From: Spirosoma arboris
GTDB taxonomy: Bacteria > Bacteroidota > Bacteroidia > Cytophagales > Spirosomataceae
DNA length: 64,000 bases
Assembly (NCBI RefSeq): GCF_009754945.1
Contig: NZ_WPIN01000004.1
Coordinates: forward strand, 496,001-560,000
Direction: 5' to 3'
The notes under the pieces were generated by a model. That model searched no databases. It was not told where the DNA came from and saw only the letters and a list, made by a program, of their open reading frames with translations. Below are positions 7,578 to 16,808 of this stretch, piece after piece (position 1 is the stretch's first letter; every line of letters begins with the position of its first letter). The position numbers were made by a program, and so were the translations under genes.

Positions 7578-8752
7578 GCGCCCACGAATTCCTTTACCGA
7601 GTCAATGACGTAATTCTGTTCCTCGTCAGTCAAGGTCGGAAACATAGGTAGACTTAGGCATCGGGCATAGTAACGTTCGGCGTTTGGGAAATCGCCGGGT
7701 TTCCAACCAAACTCCCGATAATAAGGCATCAGGTGTACGGGTATATAATGTACTTGCGCCATGATGTTTTTCGTGCGAAGAAAATCGTACAGCCCTTTTC
7801 GATCATCTACCTGAATAACATAAAGATGATAAGCGTGATGCACGTTGGCGAGCGGAACGATGATGGTCACGTTGGTTCCAGCAAAGGCGTCATCATAGCG
7901 TTTGGCAATTTCCTGTCGACGCGCCAACATGGCATCAACACGCTGTAATTGACTCGTTCCCAAAGCAGCCTGCATATCGGTCAGGCGGTAATTATAACCC
8001 AACTCCTGCAACTCCATGTACCAGCCTCCACGTTCAGGTTCGCCTGGATAAGGCTGTGTAAACTCGTTGAGTTTGTTGGTAATTCCGTGCGTTCGGAGTC
8101 GCAGTAGGTGTTTGTAAAGGGCTTCGTCATTTGTCGTAATCATGCCCCCCTCACCAGCTGCAATATGCTTGACGGGATGAAAACTGAAAATAGCTAATTC
8201 TGCCAGCGACCCATCGCCACAGCGGTGTTCAGTATTCGACGTTTCATCAATAATTGAACCACCGGGTGCGTGGCAGGCATCTTCCAATAGCCATAATCCA
8301 TACTCGTCTGCCAGTTCGCGGAAGGCAGCCAGATCGACCGGATAACCTGCGAAATCGACGGGAATAATGCCCGAAAAGAATCCTTTAGGATGCTGTTCCA
8401 ATAAAGCCCGAACTGCCTTGATGTCGAGTAAGGCCGTTTCTGAATCAATATCCGCGAAATAAACTTCGCCCCCACAATATCGAACGCAGTTGGCCGAAGC
8501 GGAAAATGTAATCGGTGTCGTAATAACCCGAGTACCTTCTTTAACGCCCAATGCCATGCAGCAAAGGTGCAAAGCGGCTGTACCGTTGGCAATGGCAACG
8601 GCGTATTTACAGCCAATGTAGCTGGCAAACGCAGCTTCAAACGCACCGATATGCGGCCCTTGAGTCAGAAATGGCCCGCGTAGTACGTGGGCAACGGCAG
8701 CAATATCTTCGTCGGTAATGTGCTGCCGACCGTATGGAATGGGTTGATTCAT
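7574..8752 (-). CDS. pseC: PseC, PLP-dependent UDP-4-keto-sugar aminotransferase
   Basis: A 392-residue DegT/DnrJ/EryC1-family aminotransferase. It puts the amino group on C4 of the PseB product, using glutamate. The PLP lysine is Lys195 in SFHPVKHIAAGEGG, and Asp158 in LLEDACHAPGG contacts the ring nitrogen. TPITFSASANCVRYCGG around residues 79-95 is the substrate-binding block typical of PseC. Length is normal. It overlaps pseF by 4 nt and follows pseB after 19 nt. Confidence 0.93.
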   Translation of the reverse strand: MNQPIPYGRQHITDEDIAAVAHVLRGPFLTQGPHIGAFEAAFASYIGCKYAVAIANGTAALHLCCMALGVKEGTRVITTPITFSASANCVRYCGGEVYFADIDSETALLDIKAVRALLEQHPKGFFSGIIPVDFAGYPVDLAAFRELADEYGLWLLEDACHAPGGSIIDETSNTEHRCGDGSLAELAIFSFHPVKHIAAGEGGMITTNDEALYKHLLRLRTHGITNKLNEFTQPYPGEPERGGWYMELQELGYNYRLTDMQAALGTSQLQRVDAMLARRQEIAKRYDDAFAGTNVTIIVPLANVHHAYHLYVIQVDDRKGLYDFLRTKNIMAQVHYIPVHLMPYYREFGWKPGDFPNAERYYARCLSLPMFPTLTDEEQNYVIDSVKEFVGA

Positions 8753-8771
8753 ATTTTGGTCTGGCGAACAA

Positions 8772-9791
8772 TCAGTTTATCGAAAATGCTGGATCAACGT
8801 GCTCCCGAATCTGTTCGCGTAATTGCTCCACATTCAGCCAGTCTGTATTAGTGCCGGAGTTGTATTTGAAGCCCATCTCAACTTGTTTGCCGTTGAAGGC
8901 TTCCATATAATCGTCGACACTCCAGGTGGGCGTTGATGGCGTAATGACGTAGTATTTATCTGTCTCGACCGTGTTGAGTGAGTCAGTTTCGGTAATCATT
9001 TCCTCGTGCAGTTTCTCTCCAGGACGGATACCAACCAATTTCTGTTCGCAGTTGGGACCGATGGCTGTGGCTACGTCGGTGATGCGATACGAGGGAATTT
9101 TCGGAACGAAAATCTCGCCACCCCAGGCATGTTCGAGGGCATGAAACACCATCTCAACCCCTTCTTCGAGCGAGATATTAAAACGAGTCATGTCGGGGTG
9201 GGTGATGGGCAGAACACCATCTTTCCGCTTTTCCAGAAAGAACGGCACCACCGATCCACGAGACCCAATCACGTTGCCATAACGAACAACCGAGAACCGC
9301 AGATCGCGGCTGCCTTTCATGTTATTGGCGGCAACAAATAGCTTGTCGGAGCAGAGTTTTGTGGCTCCGTATAGGTTAATCGGCGCAGCTGCTTTGTCGG
9401 TCGAAAGGGCCACTACGCGCTTGACGCCGTTGTCTAAAGCGGCATTGATAACATTTTCGGCCCCGAAGACATTGGTTTTAATGCATTCCATCGGGTTGTA
9501 TTCGGCCGCCGGAACCTGTTTTAATGCAGCTGCATGCACGATAATGTCGATTCCCTCACAAGCCCGCTTGAGTCGATCTCCATCGCGTACATCGCCAATG
9601 AAAAACCGGATGGACTTATATTTTTGCTGCGGGTAGTATTGTGCCATCTCGAACTGCTTCAGTTCGTCGCGCGAGTAAATGACAACGCGTTTAACATTCG
9701 GGTGGCGTTGATACACCATCTCGACAAACTTTTTGCCGAAGGAGCCGGTGCCGCCCGTAATCAAAATGGATTTATTCGATAAATCAAGCAT
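8772..9791 (-). CDS. pseB: PseB, inverting UDP-GlcNAc 4,6-dehydratase
   Basis: A 339-residue short-chain dehydrogenase/reductase-type enzyme that opens the pathway by converting UDP-GlcNAc to the 5-inverted 4-keto-6-deoxy sugar. GGTGSFG at residues 13-19 is the NADP loop. The catalytic set Thr131-Asp132-Lys133 and Tyr141-x3-Lys145 is intact and falls at the same numbers as in characterised PseB proteins. The length separates it from the long membrane-bound FlaA1/PglF dehydratases. It starts 45 nt after the sulfatase stop and heads a tight pseB-C-F block. Confidence 0.94.
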   Translation of the reverse strand: MLDLSNKSILITGGTGSFGKKFVEMVYQRHPNVKRVVIYSRDELKQFEMAQYYPQQKYKSIRFFIGDVRDGDRLKRACEGIDIIVHAAALKQVPAAEYNPMECIKTNVFGAENVINAALDNGVKRVVALSTDKAAAPINLYGATKLCSDKLFVAANNMKGSRDLRFSVVRYGNVIGSRGSVVPFFLEKRKDGVLPITHPDMTRFNISLEEGVEMVFHALEHAWGGEIFVPKIPSYRITDVATAIGPNCEQKLVGIRPGEKLHEEMITETDSLNTVETDKYYVITPSTPTWSVDDYMEAFNGKQVEMGFKYNSGTNTDWLNVEQLREQIREHVDPAFSIN

Positions 9792-9836
9792 TGCGTATAG
9801 GTACTGAGTTGGCCGTCGGGCCGTGTAAAAAGCTGT

Positions 9837-11354
9837 CTAGTTAGTGCCTTCTTTTTCCCGAATGGCGTTCAATAAAGCACTAAGTTTAGTAACTATCTCG
9901 GGGTATTGTCCGACCAGATTTTTGGTCTCGCCCAGATCAGTTTTCAGATCGTACAGTTGCGGTTGCGGTGTGTAGCCTGTTTCGATCTTAACCTCTGGCA
10001 TAAAGGCCTGGCCATTGCTGGGTTCAATATATTTCCAGCTGTTCTGTAACAACGAAAGTGTACCGTTGAGCGCGTGTTCAATAACGTATTCCCGGCTTTT
10101 TTTAGACTTTCCAAGAAACGTATTGATCATGTTAAAGCTATCTCTTGCTTCTGTTTTATCTAATGACTGACCCGTTAGTGCGGCAAATGACGCTAACAAA
10201 TCTACCTGGCTAACCAATGCATCGGATGTGCCCGGTTTTACCTTGCCCGGCCAGCGCACGATAAAAGGAACTCGGGTTCCGGCATCGAAAGCACTGTATT
10301 TTCCTCCGCGAAGTGGGCCAGCAGGTTTATGCCCGTTTAGTTTTGTAACGGCGTCATCCTGATAACCGTCGTCAACGACTGGGCCATTATCACTACTGAT
10401 AATGACGAGCGTTTTGTCCGTTAAACCCAGTCGATCCAATGTCTTCGTTACTTCACCAACGCACCAGTCCAGTTGAAGAATGGCATCTCCGCGCGGTCCC
10501 ATGCCACTTTTACCCGCAAAACGGGAGTTTGGTAATCGAGGTACGTGAATATCGTGGGTAGAGAAATAAACAAAGAAAGGCCCGCTTTTACTGGCTTCGA
10601 TAAACTGATTTACTTTTCCCGTCAGTACATCCGCCATTTCTTCATCTACCCATCGTGCCGACTTACCACCGCTCATGTAGCCAATTCGGCTGACACCATT
10701 TACGATGGTTTGATCATGCCCGTGCGAGTATTTCATCTTGAGCAATTCGGGGTGTTCCTTGCCCGTCGGATCATTTCCGACTGGACCTTTATAACTTACC
10801 TGGATTGGGTCTGCGGGATCTAAACCAACGATGCGGTGATTTTCGACATATACACACGGAACCCGGTCGCCGGTGGCGGGTAAAAGAAATGAATAGGAAA
10901 AGCCAATTTCCAGCGGACCGGGTTTGATGTCGCCATTCCAGTCAGGACCGCCCTTTGGGCCTAAACCCAAATGCCACTTGCCTACAACGCCCGTTTTGTA
11001 GCCTGCTTTTTGGAGAACACCAGGCAATGTAACACGATCAGTTGGGATCAGGAGAGCTGCATCGCCGGGAGCAATGCCCGTTCCTGTTTTCCGCCAGGCA
11101 TATGCACCCGTTAGAAGTGAATAACGCGAAGGTGTGCAGGTTGATGATGAGGCATGTGCATTGGTAAATTGCAGTCCTTCCTTCGCAATTCGATCAATAT
11201 TAGGTGTATGAATTTTCGTCGCGCCGTTGCAGCTAATATCCCCATACCCTAAATCATCCGCATAAATCAGGACAATATTGGGCTTTTGCTGGGCCACAAC
11301 CACTGTGCATGATAGGCAAATACCAAGAAGAAAGAAAAAAGACGTCGTTTTCAT
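9837..11354 (-). CDS. Secreted arylsulfatase-type sulfatase
   Basis: A 505-residue S1-family sulfatase with a signal peptide (about residues 1-21, ending VVAQQ). Family role: hydrolysis of sulfate esters, in the periplasm or outside the cell. Tyr31-Ala-Asp-Asp34 starts the metal site. Cys73-Thr-Pro-Ser-Arg77 is the CxPSR motif whose cysteine is turned into formylglycine, so a maturation enzyme must be encoded elsewhere. GKWHLG and SSDNGP are further active-site blocks. It is unusual to find it in the run of pseudaminic acid genes, 45 nt before pseB. It may act on a sulfated glycan or only be co-expressed. The substrate cannot be told. Confidence 0.9.
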   Translation of the reverse strand: MKTTSFFFLLGICLSCTVVVAQQKPNIVLIYADDLGYGDISCNGATKIHTPNIDRIAKEGLQFTNAHASSSTCTPSRYSLLTGAYAWRKTGTGIAPGDAALLIPTDRVTLPGVLQKAGYKTGVVGKWHLGLGPKGGPDWNGDIKPGPLEIGFSYSFLLPATGDRVPCVYVENHRIVGLDPADPIQVSYKGPVGNDPTGKEHPELLKMKYSHGHDQTIVNGVSRIGYMSGGKSARWVDEEMADVLTGKVNQFIEASKSGPFFVYFSTHDIHVPRLPNSRFAGKSGMGPRGDAILQLDWCVGEVTKTLDRLGLTDKTLVIISSDNGPVVDDGYQDDAVTKLNGHKPAGPLRGGKYSAFDAGTRVPFIVRWPGKVKPGTSDALVSQVDLLASFAALTGQSLDKTEARDSFNMINTFLGKSKKSREYVIEHALNGTLSLLQNSWKYIEPSNGQAFMPEVKIETGYTPQPQLYDLKTDLGETKNLVGQYPEIVTKLSALLNAIREKEGTN

Positions 11355-11372
11355 GCTGCATTTAGCCGTTAC

Positions 11373-12275
11373 TCACTGATTAACCGACTGGCCGATAGAT
11401 TCTCGTTCGAAAGCATCGATATAACTTTTGGCGCTGGCATTCACGATCCGAACACCCCGATGGTCGGCATAATCGCGCAGGACCTCATAGCCATGAAACA
11501 CTTTGTGTAAGGATAAAAACTGAGATGCCATCGAAAACGTGCGTTGCCGTTGCGCATCGGAATATACCGGCTGGTGGGTTACGTCTTTTGGTTTATCGTA
11601 GAAGTGTATTTGCTTGATTAATAGTTGGTTTTGATCGTTTAATCGAATTTGTTCATGCCAGGATGTATCGGCGCCGAAAAGATAGATCGTCTCGAACTTC
11701 CGGTTGATCATCAGTGCCAGTGCCGCAATGATAACAGTCTGCGCCCGTGGCATACCTAAACCTTTGGCATACAACCAATAGATAAGCCATCTGAACCCAT
11801 GAACAACTGTGTAGTTAAAATAGACGACCTTGATGAGTGGATTTCCCTGTTCGATCTTGCTAAGTACGTAGGAACCTTTGGCAAAATACGGAACATACAA
11901 GGTCATGGCCCAGTCGACAGATTCCACGAAAACCGATAACGTCCGGCGAATGTCCTCACGGTCAGTAGTTTGTTCTGTAAACAGGAAGTAATTAGGGTCC
12001 GAGATAACGTAATTCTGCGGACGTAATCGTGGAAAAATATCGGCGTGCGCAAAGTTATTCACACAGACAATTTCGGTTTGGCGAATAAAATCGAACTGCT
12101 CACTTAGCGATTCATTCAACGAAGGACCGTTGCCTAATACAGAGCAAACAGGAAGCTGCCGGGCGGGCAAACGAGTTGCATGGCGGCCACGGATCGCTAC
12201 CTTCAATAGCGATACCAGCGATGTAAACAACTCACTCAGGAATTGACTAACCGAATTAAAACCAGCTTCAATCAT
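11373..12275 (-). CDS. DUF115/GT42-like protein, candidate pseudaminyltransferase
   Basis: A 300-residue protein. GNGPSL at residues 48-53 and YLFGADTSWHE at residues 198-208 are the two blocks shared by GT42 sialyltransferases (such as Campylobacter Cst) and the DUF115/Maf group, which includes putative pseudaminyltransferases for flagellin. VCVNNFAHADIF (70-81) and ISDPNYF (91-97) fill the place of the donor-binding segment. The C-terminus has the further conserved segment HGYEVLRDYADHRGV. It is co-directional with all six pse genes, 18 nt upstream of the sulfatase. A role as the transferase using CMP-pseudaminic acid is inference from motif and context. Alternatives are a MptE-like kinase fold or another activity. 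Confidence 0.6.
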   Translation of the reverse strand: MIEAGFNSVSQFLSELFTSLVSLLKVAIRGRHATRLPARQLPVCSVLGNGPSLNESLSEQFDFIRQTEIVCVNNFAHADIFPRLRPQNYVISDPNYFLFTEQTTDREDIRRTLSVFVESVDWAMTLYVPYFAKGSYVLSKIEQGNPLIKVVYFNYTVVHGFRWLIYWLYAKGLGMPRAQTVIIAALALMINRKFETIYLFGADTSWHEQIRLNDQNQLLIKQIHFYDKPKDVTHQPVYSDAQRQRTFSMASQFLSLHKVFHGYEVLRDYADHRGVRIVNASAKSYIDAFERESIGQSVNQ

Positions 12276-12340
12276 GCTGTCGGCTCCTGAAAAGGCAGCC
12301 TTTTTTTCTACAAAATAACGAAGAAAATAGCAGACCGGAC

Positions 12341-12371
12341 CAATCCTGTCTTATCCTGTTAATCCTGTCAG
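12341..12371. repeat. Three tandem 10-mers of AATCCTGTCT type
   Basis: Three imperfect copies of a 10-nt unit around ATCCTGT stand in the 99-nt gap between two minus-strand genes. I recall similar ATCCTGT strings between genes in other Bacteroidota, so it is probably a dispersed intergenic repeat. No palindrome partner is visible nearby. Confidence 0.65.
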
Positions 12372-12374
12372 AAA

Positions 12375-13325
12375 TCAGAGCTGTTTCTCGAAAATCAGTT
12401 TAGGTGATTCCTTGGCACCAAGATTTCGTTTGAATCGTATTAAGCCGGGCTTCGGCTGGCGGTTATTGTCGAGTGCTACCCCCAAATCGAGAAGCCGAAT
12501 TTGTTGTTGCTGGCAGTATGAAAATAACCCATCTATGAGCATAACCATCGGGCTAAACGTCTGATAATCGATATGGGATGCAGGTAGAAAATTATACAAT
12601 ATATCATGACGAACACGCACAGCCACCGTTAGCGCAACAAGCTTAGCCTTACTTTCTACCGCAAAAACAATGAACTGCTCCGGAAAGCTCTGTACTAACT
12701 TTATCAGTTGTTCGGGAGATAGCGTGAGCGGATACCCTTTCTGTCGACGAGTTTTCTGTAGAAATTCAGTCACTTTATAGAGGTTAGGCGTTGCCCAGTG
12801 TATAAACTGAAAATCAGCGTCACGGCATTTGCGCAATCGTCGGCGTTCAGCAGGTGCAATGCTACAATCAAATGGCTGGTTAGTAATAGGTAAAAAGAAA
12901 TTTTGACTCGTTTCCTGTATGTGGAAACCATATTTAAGTAAACTAATTGTTAGTATAGTGGCCTGTTTAGGTGCATAACAGGTTGGGTAATTAACTATTC
13001 GCAATAGGGTTGCCTTAGCCGAGTAAGCGAAATCGATAAGCGAGTTCAGAAACGTATCCAAAACAAGTTCGGGTAGTGTCTCGGCAAATTCGACAGAGCC
13101 GAACGGAGCAGCAGCGGGACTAATTGCCTCGTTGGAACGAATAAAAAATGCACAACGGGCTTCGGCTAGTTGGGTTGTCTGGTTGAGGGCTGTCAATAAA
13201 TAAAACTGACCACCGGCCTGTTGCCGAAGGTGGTCACGTTCATTAAATAGAAAACCATGCTGACAGAATGGTCGAATGTCGGGAGGTTGTGGATTTTGTT
13301 GACGTATAATTGTATAATTGTCCAT
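12375..13325 (-). CDS. FemAB/GNAT-like acyltransferase
   Basis: A 316-residue protein that looks like two GNAT halves, as in the FemAB-like acetyltransferase group. The second half has RRLRKCRDADFQFIHW, then FIVFAVESKAKLVALTVAV, then LLDLGVALDNNRQPKPGLIRFKRNLGA, which resembles the C-terminal core of that group (a GLxRFKxxxG block). Members attach amino acids or acyl groups to peptidoglycan or to amino sugars. Here it is first in the minus-strand glycan run, so acylation of a glycan sugar is plausible but not shown. It is separated from the next gene by 99 nt that include a short tandem repeat. Confidence 0.6.
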   Translation of the reverse strand: MDNYTIIRQQNPQPPDIRPFCQHGFLFNERDHLRQQAGGQFYLLTALNQTTQLAEARCAFFIRSNEAISPAAAPFGSVEFAETLPELVLDTFLNSLIDFAYSAKATLLRIVNYPTCYAPKQATILTISLLKYGFHIQETSQNFFLPITNQPFDCSIAPAERRRLRKCRDADFQFIHWATPNLYKVTEFLQKTRRQKGYPLTLSPEQLIKLVQSFPEQFIVFAVESKAKLVALTVAVRVRHDILYNFLPASHIDYQTFSPMVMLIDGLFSYCQQQQIRLLDLGVALDNNRQPKPGLIRFKRNLGAKESPKLIFEKQL

Positions 13326-13362
13326 GTTTTAATATGTGGGCTTCGTGTAAGACGCCAAGGGT

Positions 13363-14151
13363 ATGGATAAAGTAACGGGAAACGTGGGTTGGTGTAATTG
13401 GTTTGTACGTGAGGTTGGCGTTACTTGCTTGTTGATTTTAGGCTTATTCAGTCCACTCTTATCAAACGCGCAGGCAAGAGATTGTCCTACAATTACTAAC
13501 ACGACGCAAACGTCAGTGACTGCTTGTACTGGCTACATCATTGATAGCTTGCAGGTTAAGACAAGCGTTTTTTGGCCGGATAAGATCGAACTAATACGTT
13601 TTAACTCTCCTCAGACTAACCCTTATGAGCGTATAGACGGCGTATCGCTAGGTGAGTTGATTTCATCAAATGGCATCGCCACCATGCGAACCATAGCTTT
13701 TCCGCCTAACACAGATGCTTCTGATAAAACGTATTATGTGTATGGAGTCGTAACACCTGCACCGACCGATGTAAACTGTAAGCCATTCGCATTAATTACA
13801 GTGACGATTAAAGCCAGCGCAATGGCTACTCTACAGGCGCAGGAAGCAAGTTGTATGGGTTCGGAATCGGCGGCTGACGGATGGATAAAGCTTATCGGCT
13901 ATCAACCGACGGATCGCTATGAGGTGTCAACCAATGGACTGTTTTCGGGTCAAAATTATCCGATACCGACTGATGGGGTCGTTGTGAGCCACCTTAGTCG
14001 AACGGGTAATCCAAAGACATACGACGTAAGAATGTACAGCGCATTTGGTTGTTATACAGTGCAATCAGTAACGCTGGCGAACATAGCCTGCAATTGCCTT
14101 CCTGAAAAGTGTGTGCCGATTGTTATTCAGAAACTAAGCAGAGGGCATTGA
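13363..14151 (+). CDS. Secreted protein of unknown function
   Basis: A 262-residue protein that starts 37 nt after the divergent minus-strand gene. A signal peptide is visible around residues 14-38 (hydrophobic GVTCLLILGLFSPLLSNAQA). The mature part is rich in Cys pairs, Thr and Ser, with a beta-sandwich look, and ends in ACNCLPEKCVPIVIQKLSRGH. I do not recognise a named domain. Similar tails with CxPxxCVP and a basic end are, as far as I recall, found in other secreted Cytophagales proteins. No type IX C-terminal domain is evident. It is transcribed away from the glycan locus and has no co-directional partner. Confidence 0.65.
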   Translation: MDKVTGNVGWCNWFVREVGVTCLLILGLFSPLLSNAQARDCPTITNTTQTSVTACTGYIIDSLQVKTSVFWPDKIELIRFNSPQTNPYERIDGVSLGELISSNGIATMRTIAFPPNTDASDKTYYVYGVVTPAPTDVNCKPFALITVTIKASAMATLQAQEASCMGSESAADGWIKLIGYQPTDRYEVSTNGLFSGQNYPIPTDGVVVSHLSRTGNPKTYDVRMYSAFGCYTVQSVTLANIACNCLPEKCVPIVIQKLSRGH

Positions 14152-14180
14152 ATTGCTAAATGACTGTAGTTAGGATGCCG

Positions 14181-15548
14181 TTAGTTCATGAAGTCTTGTG
14201 TTGGTAAATACACACTAAATGTGGCCCCTTTTCCAAGCTGGCTCTGCGCCATAATATAACCTCGGTGATTTTCTGCAATCTTTTTGGCAATGGCTAGGCC
14301 AATGCCTGTACCAGGATATTTGTCGGGGCCATGCAACCGCTGGAATGTACCAAATATGCGTTCTGCCTGGTGAGCATCGAAGCCAATACCATTGTCAATA
14401 ACCTCAATCAGACAGTACTCTGTCTGGGTAGCCAGAGGAAGAAAGACCGCTGGGAGCTCAGATTCACTCACCCGCCGACTCGCTATTCGAATGTGAGGGG
14501 CTGTGCCGGGCTTCATAAATTTGATTGCGTTGGAAAGCAGATTCTGAAATAACTGCATGAGTTGTCTGGCATCACCAGGAATTGTATCCAGTTCGCCTAT
14601 CTGCACCAGCGCGCCAGTATCCTGAATGCCGATTTCCAGTTCATTCAGTACAGTGTCCAGAAGTTCGCCTAAAGGTTGGGGACGCCAGCTATCAGGACGT
14701 AGCGTAAGTCGGGAGTAATCGAGTAAATCTTTAATCAGCATCGACATACGCCTTGCTGCTATCACCATTCGTTCAACAATATCTGCTCCTTCTTCGTCTA
14801 AGTTGGGCGCGTAAGTTGTTTTTAGCCGATCGCCAAAAGCCTGAATCTTACGTAGCGGTTCCTGTAAATCGTGCGAAGCAACATAACTGAACGAAGCTAG
14901 TTCAGCATTTCGATGGACTAGCTCCTGATTCTTTTCTAACAGAGCCTGATTGATATCTTTTAATTCTGTCTCGTAGCGAATTCGTTCTAACTCAAATTCA
15001 GCTCGCTTGGCCACAATTTTTAATAACGATGAAATATATTCTGGTTCGCTAATGGCCGATTGGTGCATGACAGTCAATATACCAAATGCATGCCCTTTCG
15101 TATCGTATAATGGGTAACCAATATAGCCTTCTACATTAAACTGAACCAGGGTCTGGTTTTTGGGGAAAAGGCGCCGACACTGGCTGGGGTAAGTAGATAA
15201 CTGACCCCGAATAACCTGTTCACAAGGGCCGTCGGGAAGATCGTATTGAATATTGCCAACGGTTTGTCCATAAGCCGTGAGCGCATAGGTACGAATGGCA
15301 AACGCACCGGGTGATGGTTCTACCAGCTCGCCTAGAAACACATAATCAAGCTTTGTTTGTTCGGTAATATAATTGACCAGGGAGTGGAAGAATTCATCAC
15401 CAACTTTATAGGTGGCAAATCGATCTGAAAATTCCAGTAGAAAACGCTGATTGATGCTCTGTTGATCGACCTGAGATTTTAGCTGGCTGTTTTCAAGGGC
15501 CAGGGCGTCGATTTGTTTCTGTAAGTGAGTAGTTGACAGTACGTCCAT
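14181..15548 (-). CDS. GAF-domain sensor histidine kinase
   Basis: A 455-residue cytoplasmic kinase without membrane segments. Layout: short coiled coil (about 5-35), GAF domain (about 40-190), second helix linker (190-218), HisKA dimerisation domain with His226 in SYVASHDLQEP, and an HATPase_c domain with the N box (QNLLSNAIKF), DNGIGFD and GTGIGLAI glycine boxes. The GAF domain would bind a small ligand or light-absorbing cofactor; GPCEQVIRGQL holds a cysteine near 109. No response regulator is next to it, so the partner is unknown. It is an orphan kinase between a secreted protein and Ppx. Confidence 0.88.
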   Translation of the reverse strand: MDVLSTTHLQKQIDALALENSQLKSQVDQQSINQRFLLEFSDRFATYKVGDEFFHSLVNYITEQTKLDYVFLGELVEPSPGAFAIRTYALTAYGQTVGNIQYDLPDGPCEQVIRGQLSTYPSQCRRLFPKNQTLVQFNVEGYIGYPLYDTKGHAFGILTVMHQSAISEPEYISSLLKIVAKRAEFELERIRYETELKDINQALLEKNQELVHRNAELASFSYVASHDLQEPLRKIQAFGDRLKTTYAPNLDEEGADIVERMVIAARRMSMLIKDLLDYSRLTLRPDSWRPQPLGELLDTVLNELEIGIQDTGALVQIGELDTIPGDARQLMQLFQNLLSNAIKFMKPGTAPHIRIASRRVSESELPAVFLPLATQTEYCLIEVIDNGIGFDAHQAERIFGTFQRLHGPDKYPGTGIGLAIAKKIAENHRGYIMAQSQLGKGATFSVYLPTQDFMN

Positions 15549-15743
15549 GTTACGGTAGTTAATAACACTTTTTTCCTCAGAAAACCGGCTATGTTTTATG
15601 CCGTATGCACATAAGCAAAAGATTAACCAAATTTAATACGCTCGTTAAAAAACTGATTGTCACGTAATTTATTTTTTTCCAATCAAATACACTAGCAACA
15701 AAAGCTTTTGGAAATAATATGCAGTGTATAGGTAAACGTTCGG

Positions 15744-16631
15744 TCAAACTAACAACCTTTTCTTGCCAAGCTGTGCGTATACTAATTGAATAATTCCATC
15801 TTTCAGGCCTAAATCGGGTACGATTATTTTTTGAGCACCCGCCCATTTCATGACCGAAATATAGATATCAGCCGCTGGTACAATTACATCAGCACGGTCG
15901 GCATTCAGGCGAAGTTTGTTAATGCGGTCTTCCTGGCTGAAGCTCGCAATGTAGTCTCGAATGCGTTCAATTTCGAGACGTGTCGTTTCTAACTCTGATA
16001 TTTTGGAGGCCAGATTAAATAATTTACTGATGTTGCCCCCCGTGCCAACAGCCGTGATTTCACGCGTTGCGTCTACATTTTCCTCAACCCAGTCCTCAAT
16101 TTTGCGCCAGGCTCCTTTGGTTTCTTTTCCCTCCAACAAACGAACGGAGCCGATTTTAAAGGATTTAGAATTTATTTTTTTGCGGTTCTCATACACGTTT
16201 AGCTCAGTACTACCCCCACCTACATCAATGTGTAAATACTGTTGGTCATCCAGGGCCTGTACTACTACATTGTTAATAAGTTCAGCCTCTTTACTACCCT
16301 CAATAATATGGATTTTAATTCCTGTTTGGGCTTCAATTCGTTTGGCAACCTCATGTCCATTGTCGGATTCACGCATGGCCGATGTAGCGCAGGCCATGTA
16401 ATCTTCTACCTCGTGTAGCTCCATTAGAAGCTTATACGCCTGCATGAGCTTCAATGTCCGGGCTTCACTTTCGGGTGTCAGGGCTCCATAATTGAACACA
16501 TCGTGGCCTAATCGAAGCGGAAAACGCACATATTCGACGCGCTTAAAGCTAACCAGATCGTCATTGTGTAATACTGTCGAAATTTGCAGACGAGCTGCGT
16601 TGGAACCGATGTCAATGGCTGCCAGTTTCAC
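15744..16631 (-). CDS. Ppx/GppA-family phosphatase (exopolyphosphatase)
   Basis: A 295-residue member of the ASKHA-fold Ppx/GppA family. MKLAAIDIGSNAARLQI is the first phosphate loop, HIDVGGGSTELNVY the second, and TAVGTGGNISKL the third. Family members hydrolyse polyphosphate or pppGpp. It is of the short form (about 300 residues, only the two N-terminal subdomains), which in Bacteroidota is the common type. The C-terminal HD part of long GppA is missing, so pppGpp activity is less likely. It is divergent from the carbamoyltransferase gene. Confidence 0.88.
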   Translation of the reverse strand: MKLAAIDIGSNAARLQISTVLHNDDLVSFKRVEYVRFPLRLGHDVFNYGALTPESEARTLKLMQAYKLLMELHEVEDYMACATSAMRESDNGHEVAKRIEAQTGIKIHIIEGSKEAELINNVVVQALDDQQYLHIDVGGGSTELNVYENRKKINSKSFKIGSVRLLEGKETKGAWRKIEDWVEENVDATREITAVGTGGNISKLFNLASKISELETTRLEIERIRDYIASFSQEDRINKLRLNADRADVIVPAADIYISVMKWAGAQKIIVPDLGLKDGIIQLVYAQLGKKRLLV

Positions 16632-16773
16632 GATATAAAGACGCTTTTACGTAATATAAAACGGTCAAAGATACTCTTTTTTGACGCCCTATAGTCTAAT
16701 TCCTCCCGGCCTTTTGCCTGACCGTAGGCTAAGTCACCAAACTCTTAATACTGTGTTTGCGAAAAAAAACAGT

Positions 16774-16781
16774 TACTTTTG
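16774..16781 (+). promoter_or_regulatory. Candidate -7 box TACTTTTG for carbamoyltransferase operon
   Basis: TACTTTTG fits the Bacteroidota -7 consensus TAnnTTTG and lies 27 nt before the ATG at 16809. A TTTG at 16756-16759 could be the -33 box, but the spacing is shorter than usual, so confidence is moderate. Confidence 0.5.
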
Positions 16782-16808
16782 GCCCCTGTTTGATCAGTCT
16801 TCTAGTTC

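Noticed and set aside
15961..16401. A 146-codon plus-strand frame opposite the Ppx/GppA gene
   Set aside because: Low-complexity Ser-rich product without motifs, fully inside a well-supported gene.
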